A stretch of DNA of 22,091 nt from UBA9300 sp964577305 (lineage in GTDB: Bacteria; Bacteroidota; Bacteroidia; Bacteroidales; VadinHA17). Of the stretch, positions 15,332 to 22,091 are shown in pieces (position 1 is the stretch's first letter; the number at the start of each line of letters is the position of its first letter). The stretch covers positions 1 through 22,091 of the forward strand of contig CAZNYS010000058.1 in assembly GCA_964577305.1 (NCBI GenBank), written 5' to 3'. The notes below the pieces were generated by a model. That model was given only the letters and a program-made list of their open reading frames with translations. It was not told the origin of the DNA and ran no database searches. The position numbers and the translations under genes were made by a program.

Positions 15332-16771
15332 ATGAGAATTCTCCTTTTATATTCAGCCCTGATTATTTTATTATTCTTAACAGGCTGTATACAAAGAACT
15401 GATGGCAACGAGATTTATAAACAAATCGAACAGGAATTTGATGCCGGTAACCTGGAAAACACATTTCAACTGATTGATTCACTTAACAAAGTAAGCCCTG
15501 GAAAAAAACTGTTAATTCATAAAGCTGACTCATTATCACAAATAGCAGAAAGAATATACCTGGAATTCTCAATATCTGAAGAAGAGATAATATCCCGGTT
15601 AAGAAAAAGTAATGGCGAATATTCTCAGGTGGAGAAAGAAATGTGGGAAAAAAATAACTGGCTTGAATGTCGTATGATCGACGGTAAAAAGAGATATTTC
15701 AACAGGGCTGTCTCAAACCTTAACCTGATTAAAAGCTTCCACATGGAAAGAGCATTGAGAGACTCTCTTGAGGCTGAGGATCCGGGGATTGTATTTCGTA
15801 AAAAACATACTCAATCAATTATCGGTGCATCAGACAATCAGCATCTACCTGTTATTCCGGTAGAGATGGTTGTGGATTACACCTTAACTGTTCTTCCAAA
15901 TGCTGTTCCGGAAGGTGAGACTGTTAGATGCTGGCTGCCATGGCCGAAAGAAAACAATATCCGGCAGCAAAATATCAGGTTCATTTCAGCATCTGATAAT
16001 AACTATATAATATCACCTGACTCTGTGATCCACCGGACAATTTACATGGAAGCCATATCCGAAAGAGATAAGCCGGTGATTTTCAAAGCATCTTTCAGCT
16101 ACCAGTCGTCCGGGCAATATTTTAATCCTGAAGAGCTTAATATTTTGCCATACAATAAGAATTCATCAGTCTTCATGAAATATACCTCAGAGCAACTGCC
16201 TCATATCAGTTTTTCAGAAGATTTCAGATTTCTTACCGACAGCATTGCCGGGCAGGAAAATAATCCGCTTGAGATAGTGAGAATGATATATTACTGGATC
16301 AACAATAATATACCATGGGCCGGGGCCATTGAGTACTCAGTAATGCCAGATATTCCCGGATATGTTTTACGAAACAGGAGAGGCGATTGTGGTATGCAAA
16401 CATTTCTTCTTATTTCGATGCTCAGGTATAAAGGGATCCCGGTAAGGTGGCAGAGTGGCTGGATGATGCCCCCGGGTAACGAAAACCTTCATGACTGGTG
16501 TGAGGTTTACTTTGAAGGTCCGGGCTGGATCCCTGTGGATATATCATACGGATTACAATATTCAACCGACCTGAAAACCAGGGAGTTTTATATTTCAGGA
16601 ATTGACTCCTACAGGCTTATTGTTAATGATGGAGTTTCCGGAACTCTCTATCCTGAAAAGAAATACCTGAGGAGCGAACCCTACGATTTCCAGAGGGGTG
16701 AAGTTGAGTGGAGCGGTGGAAATCTTTATTTTGACAAATGGGATTATGAAATTGAAATAGAATACAAGTAA
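15332..16771 (+). CDS. transglutaminase-like lipoprotein
   Basis: 479 aa. The lipobox LTGC places the lipidated cysteine at C19. Residues 25-150 are helical and without a recognised domain; about 175-265 form a beta-rich domain (VVDYTLTVLPNAVPEGETVRCWLPWP) of the kind that precedes transglutaminase cores. The core has the full triad: C353 (RGDCGMQ), H387 (LHDWCEV) and D403 (PVDISYG). Bacterial proteins of this type usually act as cysteine proteases or amidases rather than as crosslinkers. It is translationally coupled (TAATG overlap) to the NlpC/P60 lipoprotein gene, so both probably act on the same envelope substrate, with cell-wall peptides the most obvious (inference). Confidence 0.88.
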   Translation: MRILLLYSALIILLFLTGCIQRTDGNEIYKQIEQEFDAGNLENTFQLIDSLNKVSPGKKLLIHKADSLSQIAERIYLEFSISEEEIISRLRKSNGEYSQVEKEMWEKNNWLECRMIDGKKRYFNRAVSNLNLIKSFHMERALRDSLEAEDPGIVFRKKHTQSIIGASDNQHLPVIPVEMVVDYTLTVLPNAVPEGETVRCWLPWPKENNIRQQNIRFISASDNNYIISPDSVIHRTIYMEAISERDKPVIFKASFSYQSSGQYFNPEELNILPYNKNSSVFMKYTSEQLPHISFSEDFRFLTDSIAGQENNPLEIVRMIYYWINNNIPWAGAIEYSVMPDIPGYVLRNRRGDCGMQTFLLISMLRYKGIPVRWQSGWMMPPGNENLHDWCEVYFEGPGWIPVDISYGLQYSTDLKTREFYISGIDSYRLIVNDGVSGTLYPEKKYLRSEPYDFQRGEVEWSGGNLYFDKWDYEIEIEYK

Positions 16772-17760
16772 TGAAGGTGTTAATAGAACAAATCTGCCAA
16801 CAAATTATTTTTATTACTATGATCCTGCCCGTTTTTTTTTCGGGCTGCAGACAAAAGGAAACAGTTTTAAATATTGAAGAGCCCTATGGCCTGGTAAACG
16901 TAAGTGTCTGTAATATGCGCCCATCACCTGCGCACAATACAGAGTTGATATCACAGGCTTTAATGGGGACCCCGGTAAAAATACTGAAGTTGCAGCCCGG
17001 ATGGTACTATATACAGACATCCGAATCATATGAAGGCTGGGTGGATTCCCAGGCAATTAAAACAATGAAGCTTTCGGAATTTAAGGAATGGAAAAGGTCA
17101 GATCGTTTAATCTGCACTGAAAAATACGGTGATATTTACGGTGATACCACTTCAATGAATATGGTCTCAGATATTGTTGCCGGATCTGTAATTAATTATG
17201 AGGAAGAAGGGAATGATTATTATCATGTTGTTCTTCCTGATGGAAGGAAGGGATACATAAATAAGAATGATGTAAACGTATTTGAAGAGTGGCTTTCAGA
17301 AACAGAACCAGCGGAAGAGAATCTGGGGAAATGCGCACAATCATTTACAGGTATCCCTTATTTATGGGGAGGTACATCATCAAAAGCATTTGATTGCAGC
17401 GGGTTTGTTAAAACTGTCTATTATCTGAACGGCATTATCCTTGCACGGGATGCTTCTCAGCAATTCAGGTATGGGATCAGGATCAGCAAAGAGGATTATC
17501 CTGACTCGCTCCGGGTTGGCGACCTGCTTTTCTTTGGATATGAAAGAAATGGAACCGCCAGGCCAACACATGTCGGGTTATATATTGGTGACACTGAATT
17601 TATTCATGCCTCAGGTATGGTGAAGATCAATAGCCTTGATTCTACCAGGAGTAACTTTAGCAGAAGCAGGAGAGAAGCATTCCTTGGCGTAAGACGGATT
17701 ATCGGAGCAGAACCAGGAGAAGGATTGCAGCTGATTTCAAACCACCCCTGGTACAATTAA
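16771..17760 (+). CDS. NlpC/P60 (C40) peptidase lipoprotein with SH3 domains
   Basis: 329 aa. Lipobox FSGC gives C26. Two SH3b-like segments precede the enzyme: about 40-100 (VNVSVCNMRPSPAHNTELISQ, GWYYIQT, YEGWVDS) and about 105-170 (DIVAGSVINYEEEGNDYYHVVLPDGRKGYI). The catalytic domain has C209 (FDCSGFV), H267 (THVGLYIG) and H279 (FIHASG), with the YLWGG and RVGDLLFF motifs. The SH3-SH3-C40 layout matches gamma-D-glutamyl-L-diamino-acid endopeptidases of the YkfC type that trim murein peptides. It is the second gene of the operon with the transglutaminase-like lipoprotein. Its stop codon overlaps the stop of the convergent serpin gene by 4 nt, leaving no room for an intergenic terminator. 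Confidence 0.92.
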   Translation: MKVLIEQICQQIIFITMILPVFFSGCRQKETVLNIEEPYGLVNVSVCNMRPSPAHNTELISQALMGTPVKILKLQPGWYYIQTSESYEGWVDSQAIKTMKLSEFKEWKRSDRLICTEKYGDIYGDTTSMNMVSDIVAGSVINYEEEGNDYYHVVLPDGRKGYINKNDVNVFEEWLSETEPAEENLGKCAQSFTGIPYLWGGTSSKAFDCSGFVKTVYYLNGIILARDASQQFRYGIRISKEDYPDSLRVGDLLFFGYERNGTARPTHVGLYIGDTEFIHASGMVKINSLDSTRSNFSRSRREAFLGVRRIIGAEPGEGLQLISNHPWYN

Positions 17761-19007
17761 TTAATGGTTGGATCGCTCACCCTGCCCATGAATAATATTG
17801 TTCCGGTTGATACCTCACGGATGAAATAAAGAAATGGCCGGTTAATGTTTACTGTTATCGTCATCGGTACTGAAGTATTTACCATTTCCACAACCGTAGC
17901 AGCAGCAGCTTCTGTACCTTCTTCATTGGTCTCAATGAATGATTCATGTAAAACCGCGTTTATCCAGCTTGGTACATCACTTATATTACTGAAATCGGCA
18001 TCAGGGGTGAAAGCAATACCCATCCCCATATTTATGAGATCACTGCTTAATTCCCTTTTATACTTATACTTAAAACGTGGTAGGCTCAGGTCTACCTCAT
18101 GGGTGGCATCAGACAGCGCCTCCATCCATCCCTGCCATAATTCAGTCGTGAGAGTGGCGGCCAGGTCTGCTGTTGTAACATTTTCGTCAGGCAGAACTGC
18201 CACCATGGTATAATTACCCTGGCCATAAGGCAACTCAAAGATTTTTGCATCATCAGTTACGATTATATTGAAGTTCTCTTTTTGATGCATCATCGGAACA
18301 TCTTTGGGCGATGTGGGGGTCACATAAAATAGTTCATCACTGGTGTCATCTTCATCGAACTGGTATCTCCATTTTCCATTGAAATATATCGCATTAATGA
18401 GAAGCATGGTCAGAGCAGGATTCAGTCCATCCAGCATTTCCGTTATCTTATCATGTGTCTTTTCGGCAATCCAGGCATTAACAATATCCACCGCATTTGG
18501 ATTATTAATATCAATATCACGTGCCTCAGCTTTGTAATATTCCTGGAGAGCGTTTATAAATGGTTGCTTCACTGGAAATTTCTTCTCGACCCACACCGAG
18601 TTGGCTATCTCCAGTGTAACCCGTTTGTCAACAGTTACCATCTCGGTCATCAGCTTAAGGTATGTTTCATTTATTTCCTGGAGGGTTTTATCCTCAAGCC
18701 TGAGTGTTTTCCTCATGGCTTCAAGTGTTTCCCCGGCTGCACCGTTGAGTGTCATGGATAAAGCACTGGTGATGCTGAATGGAGAAATCATTATATTCTC
18801 TGTTCCCTTGGCATCCGTAATAATCGGTTTGAATAGATCGAAAGCAAATTTGTTTGCCGAGTCAATTACCTCCTTCTGGTAAGCTTCAGTAAATATCTCC
18901 ACCGGGTCCCCGGGCTGGTCATCAGGATTACTCTTTTCACATGAGGAGATTATTACCATTATACTTAAAAGCGCTGGGGTTAAAAGATGTTTAATATTGA
19001 TTTTCAT
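17757..19007 (-). CDS. serpin-family protease inhibitor, lipoprotein
   Basis: 416 aa. Lipobox ISSC gives C23, so it is an envelope-anchored serpin, followed by a Pro/Asp-rich linker and a full-length serpin fold (NIMISPFSIT, ANSVWVEK, LLINAIYFNGKW, VLPDE, RPFLYFIRE). The reactive-centre hinge is intact: E362-E-G-T-E-A-A-A-A-T371, small residues as required for an inhibitory serpin. Counting 15 residues from G364 (P15) puts P1-P1' at T378-S379, in VNTSVP; a shift of one or two residues is possible because the loop is two residues longer than in alpha-1-antitrypsin. Inhibition of serine or cysteine proteases is likely, with the target unknown. It is convergent with the C40 peptidase gene and divergent from the NAD(P)HX repair gene. 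Confidence 0.93.
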   Translation of the reverse strand: MKINIKHLLTPALLSIMVIISSCEKSNPDDQPGDPVEIFTEAYQKEVIDSANKFAFDLFKPIITDAKGTENIMISPFSITSALSMTLNGAAGETLEAMRKTLRLEDKTLQEINETYLKLMTEMVTVDKRVTLEIANSVWVEKKFPVKQPFINALQEYYKAEARDIDINNPNAVDIVNAWIAEKTHDKITEMLDGLNPALTMLLINAIYFNGKWRYQFDEDDTSDELFYVTPTSPKDVPMMHQKENFNIIVTDDAKIFELPYGQGNYTMVAVLPDENVTTADLAATLTTELWQGWMEALSDATHEVDLSLPRFKYKYKRELSSDLINMGMGIAFTPDADFSNISDVPSWINAVLHESFIETNEEGTEAAAATVVEMVNTSVPMTITVNINRPFLYFIREVSTGTILFMGRVSDPTIN

Positions 19008-19018
19008 GATGTATGTTA

Positions 19019-19034
19019 GTCAGATTATACTGAC
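19019..19034. promoter_or_regulatory. short inverted repeat upstream of the serpin gene
   Basis: GTCAG (19019-19023) and CTGAC (19030-19034) around ATTATA, 11 nt upstream of the serpin start codon. It could be an operator or an mRNA hairpin; at 5-bp arms, chance is a real alternative. Confidence 0.22.
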
Positions 19035-19068
19035 AAACAGCAAAAATTGTACCAGCAGGACCCCAAAA

Positions 19069-19101
19069 TCAAACATTCAAACTCTCAAACCTTTCAAACC
19101 C
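19069..19101. repeat. TCAAACNN octamer tandem repeat
   Basis: Four TCAAAC units with two variable bases each (AT, TC, CT, CC), the last after a 1-nt shift. The same unit occurs twice at 21996-22011. Confidence 0.7.
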
Positions 19102-19112
19102 TAAATCTTCAA

Positions 19113-19152
19113 CCTCAGCCTTAGCCTTAGCCTTAGCCTTAGCCTCAGCCTT
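19113..19152. repeat. CCTTAG hexamer tandem array, locus 2
   Basis: CCTCAG, four exact CCTTAG units, CCTCAG and a partial CCTT. GAAGCTTAA (19164-19172), the 9-mer flanking locus 1, lies just after it, inside CCTCC...GGGAG (19159-19182), which contains the palindrome GCTTAAGC. Confidence 0.9.
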
Positions 19153-19229
19153 CCCTGCCCTCCGAAGCTTAAGCGTAGGGAGCCTTCATATTATTCACAT
19201 TTAGATTTCTCTTTAATCGATTTTGATCT

Positions 19230-19237
19230 TACATTTG
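19230..19237 (+). promoter_or_regulatory. candidate -7 box of the NAD(P)HX repair gene
   Basis: TACATTTG fits TAnnTTTG exactly and ends 28 nt before the start codon. No TTG at the -33 distance is seen. Confidence 0.45.
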
Positions 19238-19265
19238 TGGTAAACCTGTACCTTAAGTAGATATT

Positions 19266-20789
19266 ATGAAGATATTCAGTTCAGAAAAAGTCAGAGAGAT
19301 TGATGCTTATACAATTAAAAATGAGCCGATAGAATCTATTGACCTGATGGAAAGAGCAGCAACAGCTCTGTTTAATTGGTTTATTAAACATTTTGAACGA
19401 TCAGGCAATGTTTTGGTTTTTGCCGGTCCTGGAAATAACGGTGGGGACGGGCTTGCATTATCAAGGATGCTGGCCGGCGCAGGGTACAGGGTAAAGGTTT
19501 TCTACCTGGCTTTCAGCTCAAAGACCAGCAAGGACTGGTCAATAAACAGGGACAGACTGGTAAAACAGGATAAGGCTGAATATAATGAAATAAGAGAGAT
19601 TAGGGATTTACCGTTAATCAGGCCAGATGATATAATTATTGATTCTATTTTTGGATCAGGGCTGACACGTCCTGCAGAAGGCCTTCCTGGACAGGTAATA
19701 TCGAAAATAAATGAGGCTGAAGTAAAAGTGGTATCAGTTGATATACCATCGGGTTTATTTGGTGAAGACAATACCGACAATAATATGGATACTATTATCA
19801 GAGCTGATTATACGCTCACCCTTCAATTTCCTAAAGTATCATTTTTCTTTGCTGAAAATCAGCATTTTGTTGGTAAATTTTCTGTATTGCCCATTGGACT
19901 GCACCCGGCAAAAATCAGCAGCACACTGACGGATTATAATATTATTGACAGTTCTTTTGTGGCTGGAATTTTACAGAACAGGAATAAGTTTGATCATAAG
20001 GGTCATTATGGTCATGGCTTAATGATTGCCGGCTCATGTGGTAAGGCAGGGGCTGCAGTGCTGGCTTCTCATGCTGCCCTTCGAACAGGTATAGGCTTGT
20101 TAACGGCACATGTGCCACGCCCTGTTGCTGAAATTATTCATATTGCACTACCCGAAGCAATGGTACAGTGCGATCAGTCGGACCTCATGGTTACAGAGAT
20201 ACCTGATCCTGGTATTTATGATGCCCTGGGCATTGGCCCGGGTCTTGGTACAAAACCAAATACAAGGAAAGGACTGCGTGATCTTCTTGAAAAATATAAA
20301 GGCCCGCTTGTGGTTGACGCAGATGCACTGAATATAATTTCTTCTGAGGAAGATCTGCTTGAACTGCTTACAGAAGATATGGTATTAACTCCCCATCCAG
20401 GTGAATTCAGGAGGCTTACGGGTTCTGATGAAAAGGAGTTTGCCCGCCTGGTAAGGCAGCAGGAATTTTCAAAAAAGTATAAGTGTGTTATTGTTTTAAA
20501 AGGAGCGCACAGCTCTGTAAGCCTGTCTGACGGTAGGGTATGGTTCAATAGCACGGGCAACCCGGGTATGGCCACCGCAGGCAGTGGCGATGTGCTCACA
20601 GGTATGATACTGAGCTTGCTGGCACAGGGTTACAAACCTTCAGAAGCAGCTATTGCAGCTGTTTATATTCACGGGCTGGCCGGTGATATAGCTTCTGAAA
20701 AGACAGGTTACGAATCATTGATTGCTTCAGATATAATTTATAATATTGGAAATTCGTTTAAACAGATAAGGCAATATAAAAATCAATAA
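19266..20789 (+). CDS. nnr: bifunctional NAD(P)H-hydrate epimerase / ADP-dependent NAD(P)H-hydrate dehydratase
   Basis: 507 aa, cytosolic. The N-terminal YjeF_N epimerase domain (about 1-215) has GPGNNGGDGLALSR (54-67, nucleotide binding), D127 (IIIDSIFGSGL) and SVDIPSGL (157-164). The C-terminal dehydratase domain (about 230-500) has GHYGHGLMIAGSCGKAGAA, GPGLG (324-328), DADALN (351-356), TPHPGEF (375-381) and NPGMATAGSGDVLTG (432-446), the signature ADP/substrate loop. Together they repair hydrated NADH and NADPH. Length and fusion are normal for bacteria. A DUF4831 lipoprotein gene follows after 11 nt and is likely cotranscribed. Confidence 0.97.
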   Translation: MKIFSSEKVREIDAYTIKNEPIESIDLMERAATALFNWFIKHFERSGNVLVFAGPGNNGGDGLALSRMLAGAGYRVKVFYLAFSSKTSKDWSINRDRLVKQDKAEYNEIREIRDLPLIRPDDIIIDSIFGSGLTRPAEGLPGQVISKINEAEVKVVSVDIPSGLFGEDNTDNNMDTIIRADYTLTLQFPKVSFFFAENQHFVGKFSVLPIGLHPAKISSTLTDYNIIDSSFVAGILQNRNKFDHKGHYGHGLMIAGSCGKAGAAVLASHAALRTGIGLLTAHVPRPVAEIIHIALPEAMVQCDQSDLMVTEIPDPGIYDALGIGPGLGTKPNTRKGLRDLLEKYKGPLVVDADALNIISSEEDLLELLTEDMVLTPHPGEFRRLTGSDEKEFARLVRQQEFSKKYKCVIVLKGAHSSVSLSDGRVWFNSTGNPGMATAGSGDVLTGMILSLLAQGYKPSEAAIAAVYIHGLAGDIASEKTGYESLIASDIIYNIGNSFKQIRQYKNQ

Positions 20790-20800
20790 CAAAGATCACG

Positions 20801-21910
20801 ATGAGAGGAAAAGAAAAATATATATTACCAATATTACTGGTGCTGATACTGTATGCATGCAGCGTGAAAGAAGTACCCGTAAGGGTGAATACACAGGTGC
20901 TGCCACTGGGTGATACGGTTACACTATACGAAGGGAGCCTGGTTTATGCACTTCCCCAGACAGTGCTTGATTTTACTGTGGTTGCAGAAAAAACAGTTCA
21001 GAAAGCCGGTCCATACCACCAATATGCAAATGAACTCCTGGGTTTGAGGGATGTGATAAGCAGTGACCAGGTTATCTGGTCACTTAAAGAGGTGAAGATA
21101 AATGCAGTACAGGAGCTTGATCCATCTGAGTTTTACATTATGAAAAGTGATGGACTGATAGAGACAAATGCAATAAGCATGATAAATGCCGGGCTGATTA
21201 TGGACGTGAATCCATCATTATATATGAACAGGGAATTTGACAGTCGTAATTATGCTGCTGATGATGCAAGGATAGGTTACAGGGATATGGGATCAGATAG
21301 ATACTATAATATTGAGCAGGATACTGCTTACAAGGTTATCGATATTGATACTGCTTTTGTAAGGATCCCTTATGTACTGGAAAGGAGACGGCAATTAAGT
21401 ATGTCAGAGCAGGCAGAACATACCGCAAGGATACTGCTGGAACTGAGAGAAGGACGTCACCTCATACTTACAGGCGAGGCAACAGTATTTCCACAGGATA
21501 AAGCTGCTATTGATGAAATAAACAGGTTGGAAGACCAGTATATCAGTCTTTTCGCAGGAAAATCATACACAACTGAGGAGGAGTTCGATTTTTCTTTTGT
21601 GCCGGATAATAGCATGAAAAACAAACCAGTGGTTATTTTCCGTTTCTCCCAGGAGGAGGGAATACTCGATATGAGCAATCTGAGTGGAAGGCCAATTGTT
21701 ATAGAAATGATGAGTAATAATGCCCTGGCTCCTGTAAATATGATACCTGATTCAACATTTAATACATATGATAAGATCTATTACCGAATACCGGAAGTAG
21801 TGGATATTATGATAACCGACGGCAGAAGAAATCTAGGGGGTAAGAGGCAGCTCATTTATCAGTTTGGTAAGAAAGTGGCACTGCCCGCTAACTATATTCT
21901 AGGCCGGTAG
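20801..21910 (+). CDS. DUF4831 family lipoprotein
   Basis: 369 aa. The leader ends at C20 (LYAC). After an N-terminal strand (VPVRVNT) comes VYALPQTVLDFTVVAEKTVQKAGPYHQYANELLGL (about residues 48-84), the opening pattern I recognise as DUF4831, a Bacteroidota family of unknown function. The remainder is mixed alpha/beta, with an RRQLSMSEQAEHTARILLELREGRHLILTGEA segment at about 195-227 that is also typical. No catalytic motif is seen. It lies 11 nt after the NAD(P)HX repair gene on the same strand, so it probably shares that promoter, but there is no evident functional link to a cytosolic repair enzyme. Confidence 0.85.
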   Translation: MRGKEKYILPILLVLILYACSVKEVPVRVNTQVLPLGDTVTLYEGSLVYALPQTVLDFTVVAEKTVQKAGPYHQYANELLGLRDVISSDQVIWSLKEVKINAVQELDPSEFYIMKSDGLIETNAISMINAGLIMDVNPSLYMNREFDSRNYAADDARIGYRDMGSDRYYNIEQDTAYKVIDIDTAFVRIPYVLERRRQLSMSEQAEHTARILLELREGRHLILTGEATVFPQDKAAIDEINRLEDQYISLFAGKSYTTEEEFDFSFVPDNSMKNKPVVIFRFSQEEGILDMSNLSGRPIVIEMMSNNALAPVNMIPDSTFNTYDKIYYRIPEVVDIMITDGRRNLGGKRQLIYQFGKKVALPANYILGR

Positions 21911-21916
21911 CACAGA

Positions 21917-21934
21917 AGCATGGAGCATGGAGCA
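21917..21934. repeat. AGCATGG heptamer repeat
   Basis: AGCATGG twice, then AGCA, starting 7 nt after the DUF4831 gene stop codon. The word GGAGCATGG inside it also occurs, inverted, at 13028-13036. Confidence 0.7.
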
Positions 21935-21960
21935 GAGGGTATCGATACTGTGTACTGGGT

Positions 21961-21988
21961 GCTCGTTTCTCGTTGCTCGTTGCTCGTT
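21961..21988. repeat. GCTCGTT heptamer tandem repeat (4 units)
   Basis: GCTCGTT, TCTCGTT, GCTCGTT, GCTCGTT: 28 nt with a single substitution. No gene is seen from 21911 to the window end. Confidence 0.85.
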
Positions 21989-21995
21989 ATTATGA

Positions 21996-22011
21996 TCAAA
22001 CGCTCAAACCC
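21996..22011. repeat. TCAAACNN octamer repeat, second locus
   Basis: TCAAACGC and TCAAACCC in tandem, the same unit as at 19069-19101. Confidence 0.6.
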
Positions 22012-22091
22012 CAGCAATCGTATATAACAAAATTCCAGCCGCCAAGCCCCTAGATTCCGCAGGCCTTTACTTTTTGAATAAATCTATTCTA

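Noticed and set aside
1..22091. Anti-phage defence system or mobile island
   Set aside because: No nuclease, helicase, restriction, toxin, integrase or transposase gene is found, and codon usage looks even by eye.

Overview
The window reads as chromosomal DNA of a member of the Bacteroidota, most likely a free-living Bacteroidales/Marinilabiliales-type organism (the order is a guess). Pointers are: seven of fourteen genes start with a lipoprotein or Tat-type leader; there is almost no Shine-Dalgarno sequence before start codons; several intergenic regions carry the Bacteroidota -7 box TAnnTTTG; family content is typical of the phylum (DUF4831 lipoprotein, lipoprotein serpin, GH123-like/DUF6067 lipoprotein, TPR protein with an N-terminal membrane module, POT transporter beginning MLKNHPKGL); and short hexa-, hepta- and octamer repeats sit between genes. 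I see no rRNA, tRNA, CRISPR array, transposase, integrase or phage gene.

Layout. 18-3591 (+): a tight three-gene run of a Tat-exported aldo/keto reductase with a C-terminal double Cys cluster, a secreted DUF6599-like protein and a sodium:neurotransmitter-symporter-family transporter. 3592-3953: a gene-free gap between convergent transcripts with hairpins and two perfect 18-bp palindromes. 8479-3954 (-): a secreted M28 aminopeptidase followed by a large GH123-like lipoprotein. 9112-8579 (-): a TlpA-type thioredoxin bracketed by two related GAGACG palindromes. 9266-11017 (+): a lipoprotein amidohydrolase of the YtcJ type, ending at a strong bidirectional terminator shared with the convergent POT-family peptide transporter (12900-11080, -). 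15219-13129 (-): a membrane-anchored TPR protein. 15332-17760 (+): two translationally coupled lipoproteins, a transglutaminase-like protease and an SH3-NlpC/P60 peptidase. 19007-17757 (-): a lipoprotein serpin whose stop codon overlaps that of the NlpC/P60 gene. 19266-21910 (+): the bifunctional NAD(P)HX repair enzyme and a DUF4831 lipoprotein. 21911-22091: repeats, no gene.

How it may fit together (inference). Much of the window concerns envelope handling of peptides and glycans: M28 peptidase with a glycosidase-like lipoprotein, NlpC/P60 plus transglutaminase-like enzymes that could trim cell-wall peptides, a POT importer for di/tripeptides, and a serpin that could restrain serine or cysteine proteases at the cell surface. 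The NAD(P)HX repair gene is housekeeping. No single gene set here is a clearly new system. The best candidates for a second look are the Tat-AKR/DUF6599/NSS operon, the serpin-NlpC/P60 overlap, the M28-GH123 pair with its operator-like inverted repeat, and the families of short intergenic repeats.
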